Assembly (NCBI GenBank): GCA_036373915.1
Contig: DASUUU010000073.1
Coordinates: forward strand, 41,157 to 105,156
From: JASLBX01 sp036373915
GTDB lineage: Bacteria; Actinomycetota; Actinomycetes; Jiangellales; Jiangellaceae
DNA length: 64,000 nt
Reading direction: 5' to 3'
In this document: one piece after another, positions 22,501 to 30,069 of the stretch
How positions within the stretch are numbered: position 1 is the stretch's first letter
Layout: every line of letters begins with the position of its first letter
The notes under the pieces: generated by a model
The model's input: only the letters and a program-made list of their open reading frames with translations
Told to the model about the DNA's origin: nothing
Databases searched by the model: none
Program-made: the position numbers and the translations under genes

Positions 22501-22569
22501 ATCACCGATCATCCCTGACGCGCCTTCATACCGGCTACCACCTCCGCCGGAAGCGAACACTCCTCGCCG

Positions 22570-23760
22570 TCACCGTGGGTCAGGACGCTGCGGGCGAACC
22601 TGGCCGACCGCCAAGATCTGGACCTCGACGCCGTGGATGCGGGTCGGCAGGTCTGGCACGTCCGACTCGTCGACGATATTCACCCGCACCGCGTACCGCC
22701 CATGCCACCGCGTGATGCCTACCCCACCGATCCGTGGATCGTCGCGTAGCCGGGTAGCCAGCGCCTCCTTGGCCGCGCGCGCGTCGTTCACACCCGGGTG
22801 ATCGTCGGCTTCGACGCCGGCGAATCGCACGCCGAGCTCGCCCAGCACCACACCGACCGGGTTGCAGTACGTGAGCCCTTGCCCGCCCGGGCCGCCCCGC
22901 TCGCTGCCGGCGAACAACAGGCCCACTGCCGCATTCGTGTCCCAGTCGTAGACGAGCGATCCGCTGTCGCCGCCGGCCGAGAACGGCCCCGGTCCAACGC
23001 CGGTGACCTCGATCTGATCGTCGAACCGGACCAGGCCGACCGAGTACCGGACGGTGAGGCCGTCCAACTCGATCGCCGTCACCTGGCCACGGGTCAGCCC
23101 CGTCGTTCGGCCGACCTTCTCGACCTGGTGGCCGAGGTCGGCTTCGGCGACGCCGGTCAGTGGACCTGCAGGATACGCGAGGTCAACCTCCACCTCGTCG
23201 TCCAGTACGGCCGTTGCGGCGTCGATCACATTCGGCCGGTCGCGCAACAGCGGGGCGACTCGAGCCAGGACGCCGATCCGATCGTCCGGGGCCGCGCCGC
23301 CGTCGGCCGGCCCGGGCTGGACGACGACCGAGCCGGGCTCCGCCTGGTCCGAGTCGGCCAGGACATGGTTGTTCGAGAGCAACTGCGGCCGCTCATCGAC
23401 ATCGCTGACGACGAACCCGCCGATGGTGCCCGCCGTGACTCCTACGTGGGCAACGGACAGGCCCGGCCGCAAGGGACGGGTCCGAGCCTGCAGCTCACCC
23501 GGTGCCCACTGCAATGCCGTCACCACGCCGACGTCACGGATGTCACAGTCCGAACCGGCGAGGGCCATGCCGCGCTCGACGACGATGTCGGCGAACCCGG
23601 GCTGGCCAGAGTGCCGCACTGCGACCCCGTACTCCCCTGCCCTCATCGAAAGCCCGAGCGCGACAACGGCGTGCTCGCCGGCCGCGATCCGGTCGGCCAC
23701 CAACGGGTCCAGCTCACGCCGCAGTTCGGCCTTGAGCTCACGAGCGGCTTCGACGTGCAT
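22570..23760 (-). CDS. Trypsin-like serine protease without signal peptide
   Basis: 396 residues. A chymotrypsin-fold triad is visible: His132 in LLSNNHVLA, Asp180 in NVIDAATAVL and Ser266 in SAGGDSGSLVY, with the GDSG motif intact. The N-terminal ~100 residues are a separate helical/beta region, and a ~60-residue C-terminal part follows the protease domain. There is no signal peptide or membrane segment, so it should be cytoplasmic or leave the cell by another route. It sits in the pyrimidine-salvage operon, 4 bp after the gene for a small membrane protein and before deoA. A link to nucleoside metabolism is not obvious. Substrate unknown. Confidence 0.8.
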   Translation of the reverse strand: MHVEAARELKAELRRELDPLVADRIAAGEHAVVALGLSMRAGEYGVAVRHSGQPGFADIVVERGMALAGSDCDIRDVGVVTALQWAPGELQARTRPLRPGLSVAHVGVTAGTIGGFVVSDVDERPQLLSNNHVLADSDQAEPGSVVVQPGPADGGAAPDDRIGVLARVAPLLRDRPNVIDAATAVLDDEVEVDLAYPAGPLTGVAEADLGHQVEKVGRTTGLTRGQVTAIELDGLTVRYSVGLVRFDDQIEVTGVGPGPFSAGGDSGSLVYDWDTNAAVGLLFAGSERGGPGGQGLTYCNPVGVVLGELGVRFAGVEADDHPGVNDARAAKEALATRLRDDPRIGGVGITRWHGRYAVRVNIVDESDVPDLPTRIHGVEVQILAVGQVRPQRPDPR

Positions 23761-23764
23761 GAGC

Positions 23765-24175
23765 TCAGCCGGCGGCCCGCGCGTCCGGGTCGCTTGCCGG
23801 GCGGGCGAAGTAGGTCCGCGGCTCGGCGCTCAGCAGCATCCACAACCCGACCGCGGGAACGAATCCCTGGCTGATAAGCGACCTGTCACCCTCGATGGCG
23901 GCCCGGGCGATCGCCAGCGCCACCGACACGCCCAGCAGGCCGATGGCCACTAGGTAGGCCGTCCGGCTACCTCGCAGCATCCCACGGCCCACCAGGAAGT
24001 ACGCCACGCCGAACCCGAGCATCAGGGTGCCCACCAGCGCCTCGGCGCGGGCGGGGTCGAAGACTCCGATGGTGCCGACCACCGCGAAGAGCGCGCCGCC
24101 GACCACCAGCAGCCAGGCCACCATCTTCGCACCTACCGGCAGCTGGGCCGGTGCGCTGTCCTGCGACGTGTTCAT
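23765..24175 (-). CDS. Small four-helix membrane protein of unknown function
   Basis: 136 residues with four hydrophobic segments (about 18-38, 46-63, 74-92 and 103-116) and short charged ends. I do not recognise a family. The ATG at 24175 overlaps the cdd stop (ATGA), and the protease gene follows after 4 bp, so all three are expected on one transcript. The protease and this protein may form a functional pair; no sequence evidence shows that directly. Confidence 0.75.
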   Translation of the reverse strand: MNTSQDSAPAQLPVGAKMVAWLLVVGGALFAVVGTIGVFDPARAEALVGTLMLGFGVAYFLVGRGMLRGSRTAYLVAIGLLGVSVALAIARAAIEGDRSLISQGFVPAVGLWMLLSAEPRTYFARPASDPDARAAG

Positions 24176-24570
24176 GCCTGCAGGTCCTCCGGTCCGAACG
24201 CTTGCGGAAGGATCTCACTCATCGGCTGGATCCCCTGCGGCGTGTCGATGAGCAAGTCGGACCCGCCGTTCTCCCACAGCAGCTGCCGGCAGCGGCCGCA
24301 TGGCATCAGTCGCTGGCCCTTGCCGCCGGTGCAGGTGAACGCCACCAGCCGGCCACCTCCGCCGGCGTGAAGGGACGACACGACACCGCACTCGGCGCAC
24401 AACGTGACTCCGTAGGCCGCGTTCTCCACGTTGCAGCCGACGACTACCCGGCCGTCGTCGACCAGCGCCGCCGCCCCGACGGGGAAGGACGAGTACGGCG
24501 CGTAGGCCCGTTCGCACACGTCCGCCGCCGCAGCACGCAGCGCCTCCCAGTCGATCGCCGGATCGGTCAT
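24172..24570 (-). CDS. cdd: Cytidine deaminase
   Basis: 132 residues, the short homotetrameric form. It deaminates cytidine and deoxycytidine to uridine and deoxyuridine. Substrate and zinc motifs are complete: CNVENAAYG, then CAECG (zinc Cys and catalytic Glu), then PCGRCRQLL (two zinc Cys). Its product can be split by DeoA encoded further down the same operon. The ATG at 24570 overlaps the stop of the upstream permease gene. Confidence 0.97.
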   Translation of the reverse strand: MTDPAIDWEALRAAAADVCERAYAPYSSFPVGAAALVDDGRVVVGCNVENAAYGVTLCAECGVVSSLHAGGGGRLVAFTCTGGKGQRLMPCGRCRQLLWENGGSDLLIDTPQGIQPMSEILPQAFGPEDLQA

Positions 24571-25856
24571 GACTTGATGTACGGCTCCCCGTCGGCCGCC
24601 GGTGGCCGAACCCGACCCACGAACCCGGCCACGGCGAATATCGTCACCAGGTACGGCGCCATCAGCATGAACTCGCTCGGGATCGGTGTGCCGATGATGC
24701 CGAGCACGCTTTGCAGGTTATTGGCGAAGCCGAACAGCAGCCCGGCGAAGACCGCGCCGATCGGGCTCCAGCGACCGAGGATCATCGCGGCCAGCGCGAT
24801 GAACCCCTGCCCCGCGGTCATCTCCCGGCTGAACAGGCCGGACACACCCAGGGTGAAGTAGGCGCCGCCGAAGCCGGCGACCGCACCACCGATAAGGACG
24901 TTCCGGAACCGTACCTTGTTGACGTTGATGCCGGCGGTGTCCGCGGCCTCCGGGTGCTCGCCGACCGCCCGCACCCGCAGCCCCCAGCGGCTCCGGAACA
25001 GCGCGATGTTGACCACGATCACGATGACGTACAGGAAGTACACGATGACGTTCTGGTTGAACAACACCGGGCCGATGACCGGGATGTCGCCGAGTACGGG
25101 GACCTTCATGCTCAGGAACCGGCCCGGCGAGTTCCAGGTCGCCGGGTCCGGGCTGAGCAACCGGCTGAACAAGAAGTTCGTCAAGCCGATGACAAGGACG
25201 TTGAGGACCACACCGACGATGATCTGGTTGACGAAGTACTTGACAGTGAACACTGCGAGCACGTAGGCGACGAGCAGCCCGGCGATGGGCGCGGCGATGA
25301 GACCGACCCACGTGCTGCTGGTCAGCGAGGCGACCACGCCGGACAGGAACGCGCCGAACAGCAGTTGGCCCTCGATGGCAATGTTGATCACGCCGGCCCG
25401 CTCGCAGAGCAGCCCGCTCAACGCCCCGAAGATCAGCGGCACCGACAGCGCCACCGCTCCCTGTAGGAGGTTGGTCAGCGAGATCGTCGCTCCGGCGACC
25501 GCCCAGGTCAAGAACGCGAAGACGAACGCGAGACCGAACGTCACAGACAACCACAGCGGAACCTTGCGGGCCTGGCGGACGAGCCAGAACGCATACGCCG
25601 CGATGACCAGGCAGAGCACGCCGAGCAGGAGGCCAACCAGCCGCGACGGCAATGCGAACGGCTCGATCTGCACGAAGTCGCTCGACGTCGAGACCCGGAA
25701 TGTGCTGTGCTCGCCCGACGGCGCGGTGATTCCGAACACGACCAGCGCCAACACGCCGAATATCGCCAAGACGATCGGCGCCCTCCAACTGCGGGTCAGG
25801 ACGCGAGTCTGATCGACGGCCGGGGACGCCGGGGAAGTCGCGGTGTCTACGCTCAC
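24567..25856 (-). CDS. Nucleoside ABC transporter permease (second of pair)
   Basis: 429 residues with about ten membrane segments. The GINVNKVRFRNV and EGQLLFGAFLSG regions are characteristic of the BMP-linked nucleoside/purine permeases (NupQ/YufQ type, BPD_transp_2 family). Three hydrophobic segments at the N-terminus (about 28-130) precede the core. GTG start at 25856, 4 bp after the stop of the first permease. It forms the membrane channel with that permease, importing nucleosides captured by the BMP lipoprotein. Confidence 0.9.
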   Translation of the reverse strand: MSVDTATSPASPAVDQTRVLTRSWRAPIVLAIFGVLALVVFGITAPSGEHSTFRVSTSSDFVQIEPFALPSRLVGLLLGVLCLVIAAYAFWLVRQARKVPLWLSVTFGLAFVFAFLTWAVAGATISLTNLLQGAVALSVPLIFGALSGLLCERAGVINIAIEGQLLFGAFLSGVVASLTSSTWVGLIAAPIAGLLVAYVLAVFTVKYFVNQIIVGVVLNVLVIGLTNFLFSRLLSPDPATWNSPGRFLSMKVPVLGDIPVIGPVLFNQNVIVYFLYVIVIVVNIALFRSRWGLRVRAVGEHPEAADTAGINVNKVRFRNVLIGGAVAGFGGAYFTLGVSGLFSREMTAGQGFIALAAMILGRWSPIGAVFAGLLFGFANNLQSVLGIIGTPIPSEFMLMAPYLVTIFAVAGFVGRVRPPAADGEPYIKS

Positions 25857-25860
25857 GTCA

Positions 25861-27084
25861 CTACCATCCCTTCGCCGCCGTGGTGACCGGCTCTGGCGCC
25901 CGTATCTTGATGCGGAAGATGGCCCGCACGAGTGGCGGTGCCGCGATGAACAGCACGATCAGCGCCTGGAGGACGAGCACGATGTCGATCGGCGTCCCGG
26001 TCCTGGCCTGCATGGTGACGCCACCGGCGCGCAGCGCACCGAACAGTATCCCGGCCGCGATCGTGCCCCACGGGTTGGACCGGCCCAGCAGTGCGACGGT
26101 GATCGCGTCGAAGCCCAGGCCCCCGGAGATCCCCGGGGTCAGGTGGCGCTCGGTGCCAAGCGCCAGGGACGCGCCGGCCAGCCCGGCCAGTGCTCCGGCG
26201 ATCAGGAAGACTGCGGTGTACGTCCCGGTCACCGACATGCCGGCCGTCGTGGCCGCGTGCGGGTTGTGCCCGACCGCCCGCAACCGGAACCCCAGCGTAC
26301 TGCGCTCGAGGAGCCACCACACGAACACGGCTGCGAGGATGGCGAGGAGGAAACCGACGTGGAGTCGGGTGCCTTCGAACACCCGCGGCAGCTCAGCGGA
26401 CTCGTAGACGAACGGGCTGATCGGGTCCGCGCGACCGGGTCGTTGAAAAGCGCTCGTCGCCAGGAGATAGACGATCAGGAACCGGGCGATGTTGTTGAGC
26501 ATGATCGTCACGATCACCTCATGCGCTCCGGTCTTGGCCTTGAGCACGCCGGCGATGCCGGCCCAGATGGCTCCACCGATCAAACCGGCGGCGACCGCCA
26601 CGGCCACGTGGACCACGATCGGAAGGTCGATCGCGAAGCCGATGTACCCGGCGAAGATCGCCCCGAGGATGATCTGGCCCTCGGCGCCGATGTTGAACAG
26701 TCCGGCCCGGAACGGCAGCGCCACTGCCAGGCCAGCGGCGATCAGGGGTGTCGCGTAGGTCAGCGTCTCGGCGAACGGCCGGAGTGCCCGACCTATCGAG
26801 TACTCCTGGAAATTGATCAGCGAGCCTTGGAACAGGGCGGCGTATGCACTGCTCACCGATCGCCAGGCAGCACTGAACGTGTCGCCGGGCCGGCTGAAGA
26901 AGTAACTCGCCGCATCGAGCACCCGTGGGTCGGACACGATGATCAAGATGGCGCCGATCACGAGTGCGAGCACTACTGACAGCAGCGTCACCATGGCGCT
27001 GCCCGTGGTCAGCTCCCGCCAGAACCGCTGCCCGGCGGTCGACCGCTGCTGAGTCTCCGGCGGTGCCGGCGCCGGCTCAGTCAC
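25861..27084 (-). CDS. Nucleoside ABC transporter permease (first of pair)
   Basis: 407 residues, about nine or ten membrane segments. The GLFNIGAEGQIILGA and ALLGRSNPWGTIAAGILFG stretches are hallmark sequences of the NupP/YufP type in the BPD_transp_2 permease family. A short Pro-rich cytoplasmic N-terminus precedes the first helix. The GTG start overlaps the stop of the ATPase gene (GTGA). Together with the next permease and the two-domain ATPase it makes a four-part nucleoside importer. Confidence 0.92.
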   Translation of the reverse strand: MTEPAPAPPETQQRSTAGQRFWRELTTGSAMVTLLSVVLALVIGAILIIVSDPRVLDAASYFFSRPGDTFSAAWRSVSSAYAALFQGSLINFQEYSIGRALRPFAETLTYATPLIAAGLAVALPFRAGLFNIGAEGQIILGAIFAGYIGFAIDLPIVVHVAVAVAAGLIGGAIWAGIAGVLKAKTGAHEVIVTIMLNNIARFLIVYLLATSAFQRPGRADPISPFVYESAELPRVFEGTRLHVGFLLAILAAVFVWWLLERSTLGFRLRAVGHNPHAATTAGMSVTGTYTAVFLIAGALAGLAGASLALGTERHLTPGISGGLGFDAITVALLGRSNPWGTIAAGILFGALRAGGVTMQARTGTPIDIVLVLQALIVLFIAAPPLVRAIFRIKIRAPEPVTTAAKGW

Positions 27085-28670
27085 GAGCCTCTCCCTTCTT
27101 CCGACCGCCTCATAGGTTCATCCGGATGCTCCGCGATAGTCGGACGCTCGGCTGCCTTCGCCTGAGCCTCATCGGCCGGAACCCCCGCCATCATCAGACC
27201 GAGCACGTCGCGGTCCGTGTCGCCAGGAACGATGCCGACTCCTCGGCCGCGGTACATGACAAGGACCCGGTCAGCGAGTGCGCTGACCTCATCAAGCTCG
27301 GTCGACACGATCAGCACGGCGGTGCCCTGATCACGCTCGGCGATGATTCGCCGATGCACGAACTCGATCGAGCCGACGTCCAGGCCCCGGGTGGGCTGCG
27401 CGGCGAGCAACAGCTGAATTGGTCTGGACAACTCGCGGGCGACCACGACCTTCTGCTGGTTGCCACCGGACAGGGTGTCCGCGGTCGTGTCGATGCTCTC
27501 CGCCCTGATGTCGAACTCCTCGACCCGCTTCCGCGCGTTCTCGGCCACCACGCTGGGCTTCATCCCGATGCCGGAGGCGAACGGCGGGCGATCGTAGATG
27601 TCGAGGACGAGGTTCTCGGCCACGGTGAAATCACCGACCAGCCCGTCGACCTTGCGGTCCTCCGGGATGAATCCCACCCCGGCCTCCAGGGTCTGGTGGA
27701 CCGAACGATCGATCAGTTCGGTCCCCTTCAGCTGGATCGATCCGGTGACGTGCTCCTGCAGGCCCATGATGGCCTCAACGAGCTCGGTCTGGCCGTTGCC
27801 CTGGACACCCGCGACGGCGAGGATCTCACCGGACCGGACCTCGAACGACACGTTGTCCACGACGACCTGGTCCCGGGCGTCGACCACCGTGACGCCGTCG
27901 ACGGTCAGGACGCGCTCGCCGGGTTCTGCCGGAGACTTCTCGACCACGAGGCTCACTGCTCGGCCGACCATCATCGACGCCAGCTCGGTCTCGCTCGTCG
28001 TCGGCTCGGCCTCACCCACCACCCGGCCGAGCCGGATGACCGTGATGCGGTCCGCGATCACCTTCACCTCACGGAGCTTGTGCGAGATGAACACGATCGA
28101 GGTGCCCCCTGCTTTGAGCTGACGCATGATCTGGATCAGCTCGTCGGTCTCCTGCGGAGTCAGCACCGCGGTGGGCTCATCGAGAATCAGCACCTTGGCG
28201 TGCCGGACCAGCGCCTTGATGATCTCGACCCGCTGCTGGACACCGACCGGGAGATTCTCCACGATGGCGTCCGGGTCGACGTCGAACCCGTACTGGTCGG
28301 ACACCTCCCGGACCCGGGCGCGGGCCGCTTCGAGATCCAGCAGACCGAAGTTGCGGGTCTGCTCCGCACCGAGTATGACGTTCTCGGCAACGGTGAAGAC
28401 CGGCACAAGCATGAAGTGCTGATGCACCATGCCGATGCCCGCGGCCATCGCGTCGTTCGGCGACGAGAACGTCACCTTCTGGTCATCGACAAGGATCTCG
28501 CCGTCATCCGGGTCGAGAAGCCCGTACAGGACGTTCATCAGGGTCGTCTTGCCGGCGCCGTTCTCGCCGAGCAGGCCATGGATCTCGCCGGGTTCGATGG
28601 TCAGGTCGATCCCGTCGTTGGCCACGACAGGGCCGAACCGCTTGGTGATCCCCCGAAGCTCGAGCTTCAT
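27081..28670 (-). CDS. Nucleoside ABC transporter ATPase, two nucleotide-binding domains
   Basis: 529 residues with tandem ABC domains. Domain 1 has Walker A GLLGENGAGKTTL, a weak signature (LPVGVQQRVEI) and Walker B VLILDEPTAVLTP. Domain 2 has a degenerate Walker A (VAGVQGNGQTEL), signature LSGGNQQKVVVAREL and a reduced Walker B (LLLAAQPTRGLD). This asymmetric pattern is normal for RbsA/NupO-type ATPases. ATG 28670 is chosen because GGGGAGGCGG lies just upstream and homologues start at MKLELRGITKRF. A long inverted repeat separates this gene from the BMP lipoprotein gene upstream. Confidence 0.93.
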   Translation of the reverse strand: MKLELRGITKRFGPVVANDGIDLTIEPGEIHGLLGENGAGKTTLMNVLYGLLDPDDGEILVDDQKVTFSSPNDAMAAGIGMVHQHFMLVPVFTVAENVILGAEQTRNFGLLDLEAARARVREVSDQYGFDVDPDAIVENLPVGVQQRVEIIKALVRHAKVLILDEPTAVLTPQETDELIQIMRQLKAGGTSIVFISHKLREVKVIADRITVIRLGRVVGEAEPTTSETELASMMVGRAVSLVVEKSPAEPGERVLTVDGVTVVDARDQVVVDNVSFEVRSGEILAVAGVQGNGQTELVEAIMGLQEHVTGSIQLKGTELIDRSVHQTLEAGVGFIPEDRKVDGLVGDFTVAENLVLDIYDRPPFASGIGMKPSVVAENARKRVEEFDIRAESIDTTADTLSGGNQQKVVVARELSRPIQLLLAAQPTRGLDVGSIEFVHRRIIAERDQGTAVLIVSTELDEVSALADRVLVMYRGRGVGIVPGDTDRDVLGLMMAGVPADEAQAKAAERPTIAEHPDEPMRRSEEGRGS

Positions 28671-28690
28671 CCGACCGCCTCCCCTTGCGA

Positions 28691-28792
28691 GCCGATCATG
28701 CAAAACGGGCGCGACACGCCGGCAGTGTGCCTGCAGGCGAGTGACGGTGCACTCGCGCGTACAGCGTGTCGCGCCAGTCTTGCATGATCGGC
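28691..28792. repeat. Long inverted-repeat element, copy 1
   Basis: Two 29-bp arms at 28691-28719 and 28764-28792 match in 27 of 29 positions when one is inverted. The outer part is GCCGATCATGCA and the inner part GGCGCGACACGC, with a 44-bp loop that holds its own small hairpin (GCGAGTG/CACTCGC). A second copy with the same outer and inner blocks lies at 54608-54693. Here it sits between the BMP lipoprotein stop and the ATPase ribosome-binding site, where an mRNA hairpin could stabilise the upstream message or lower downstream expression. Confidence 0.85.
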
Positions 28793-28802
28793 GCTGATCT
28801 GA

Positions 28803-29912
28803 TTACTGGAACGCCGCTGGAGACTCCACAGTGATCTCGCCCGAGACTACCTGTTCCCTCAGCTGCTCCACCTCGTCCTTGAGCTCCTGCGGGATCTCCT
28901 CCTCGAAGTCGTGGTACGGAGCGAGGCCGACGCCCTCGTTCTCGAGGGTGCCGATGAACGGCTCGTTGGAGAACATGCCCCCCGCGGCGTCATTGGTGGC
29001 CGTCTCGACCGCGACCGCGATGCCCTTCATCACGCTGGTGAGGATCAGGTCGTTGTAGTCCGGCACGGTCTCGTAGCCGTCGACGTCGACCCAGATCACC
29101 GAGGTCTCGCCGGAGTCACGTGCTGCGATCGCGGCCTGCTCGCCCAGCGGACCAGCCACCGGGAGGAGGATGTCGGCGCCCTGGGAGATCAGGTTCTCAC
29201 TGATCTGCAAGGCAAGCGTGGTGTTGCTGAAGTCACCCACGAACTGACCGTCCTGGGCCTCCTTGTCCCAGCCCAGTACCTGCACGTCGGTGCCTTTTGT
29301 CTCGTTGTAGTGCTGGACGCCGTCGTAGAAACCGTCCATGAAGATGGTCACGGTCGGGATCTTCGCACCGCCCCAGGTGCCGACGCTGCCGGTTTCCGAG
29401 TAGCCGGCGGCCAGGTATCCGGCGAGGAAGGCCGCCTCGTGAGTGTTGAAGACGAGCGGCTTGACGTTGTCGATCGGCTCTTCCCAGATGAAGTCGACGA
29501 TCGCGAACTGCTCCTCCGGATTCGCCTCAGCGGCCGCTTGCGTCGTGTCCGCGAGCAGGAAGCCGACGGTGACGATGAGCCCGCAGTCCTCGGCGACCAT
29601 GCTCTGGACGTTCGGCTCGTAGTCGGCGGCGGCGTTGGACTCGACCAGGTTGATGTCAGAGACCGCACCGGCGCTCTCCGCGGCCTGCAGGCCCTCGTAG
29701 GCGGACTGGTTGAACGACTTGTCATCGACGCCGCCCTCGTCGGTGACCATACAGCCGATTAAGTCTGCCGCCGGCTCTTCGGTCATCTCCTCGGTCGGCG
29801 ACGCGCCCGGTTCAACGGTGTCGTCTTCGGTGTCATCTGGCTCCTCGCCACAGGCAGCCAGCACCAGCGCCGTCGCCCCAATGGCAGCGGCGAGTCGAAA
29901 TGTCTTGTTCAC
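28803..29912 (-). CDS. BMP-family nucleoside-binding lipoprotein
   Basis: 369 residues. GTG 29912 is chosen because GGAGGG precedes it by 6 nt and it yields a compact lipoprotein signal ending in the lipobox LVLAAC, followed by an acidic linker. Mature domain features of the BMP/PnrA/Med family: GGVDDKSFNQSAYEGL near the start of the domain, then FLAGYLAAGYSETG and WVDVDGYE. These proteins bind nucleosides (guanosine, adenosine, others) outside the membrane. First gene of the nucleoside uptake operon; the long inverted repeat follows its stop. Confidence 0.93.
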   Translation of the reverse strand: MNKTFRLAAAIGATALVLAACGEEPDDTEDDTVEPGASPTEEMTEEPAADLIGCMVTDEGGVDDKSFNQSAYEGLQAAESAGAVSDINLVESNAAADYEPNVQSMVAEDCGLIVTVGFLLADTTQAAAEANPEEQFAIVDFIWEEPIDNVKPLVFNTHEAAFLAGYLAAGYSETGSVGTWGGAKIPTVTIFMDGFYDGVQHYNETKGTDVQVLGWDKEAQDGQFVGDFSNTTLALQISENLISQGADILLPVAGPLGEQAAIAARDSGETSVIWVDVDGYETVPDYNDLILTSVMKGIAVAVETATNDAAGGMFSNEPFIGTLENEGVGLAPYHDFEEEIPQELKDEVEQLREQVVSGEITVESPAAFQ

Positions 29913-29952
29913 GTGTGCCCTCCATGCCCCCAATAATGAATCTGCGCCGCAG

Positions 29953-29958
29953 ACTATA
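29953..29958 (-). promoter_or_regulatory. Probable -10 element (TATAGT) for the nucleoside-uptake operon
   Basis: On the minus strand TATAGT is a near-ideal -10 and lies 40 nt before the lipoprotein GTG, leaving a short leader with a ribosome-binding site. No convincing -35 is visible. Confidence 0.4.
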
Positions 29959-30038
29959 CGGCTTGCCGCACTACCTATTAGGGACATTGGTCCCCGATGC
30001 CGACCTGTAACCAACCTGGCCTCAGAAGCTGACGTCGG

Positions 30039-30057
30039 TTGCCCACAGATCGGGCAA
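30039..30057 (-). terminator. Possible terminator hairpin after the mutase gene
   Basis: TTGCCC (30039-30044) and GGGCAA (30052-30057) form a perfect 6-bp stem with a 7-nt loop, 12 nt past the mutase stop. There is no strong T-run, as is common in high-GC actinobacteria. Confidence 0.35.
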
Positions 30058-30069
30058 ATCGGTTCGCTG

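Noticed and set aside
28720..28763. Loop of the inverted-repeat element as a possible small RNA or riboswitch
   Set aside because: No recognised riboswitch core; the loop is not conserved in the second copy.
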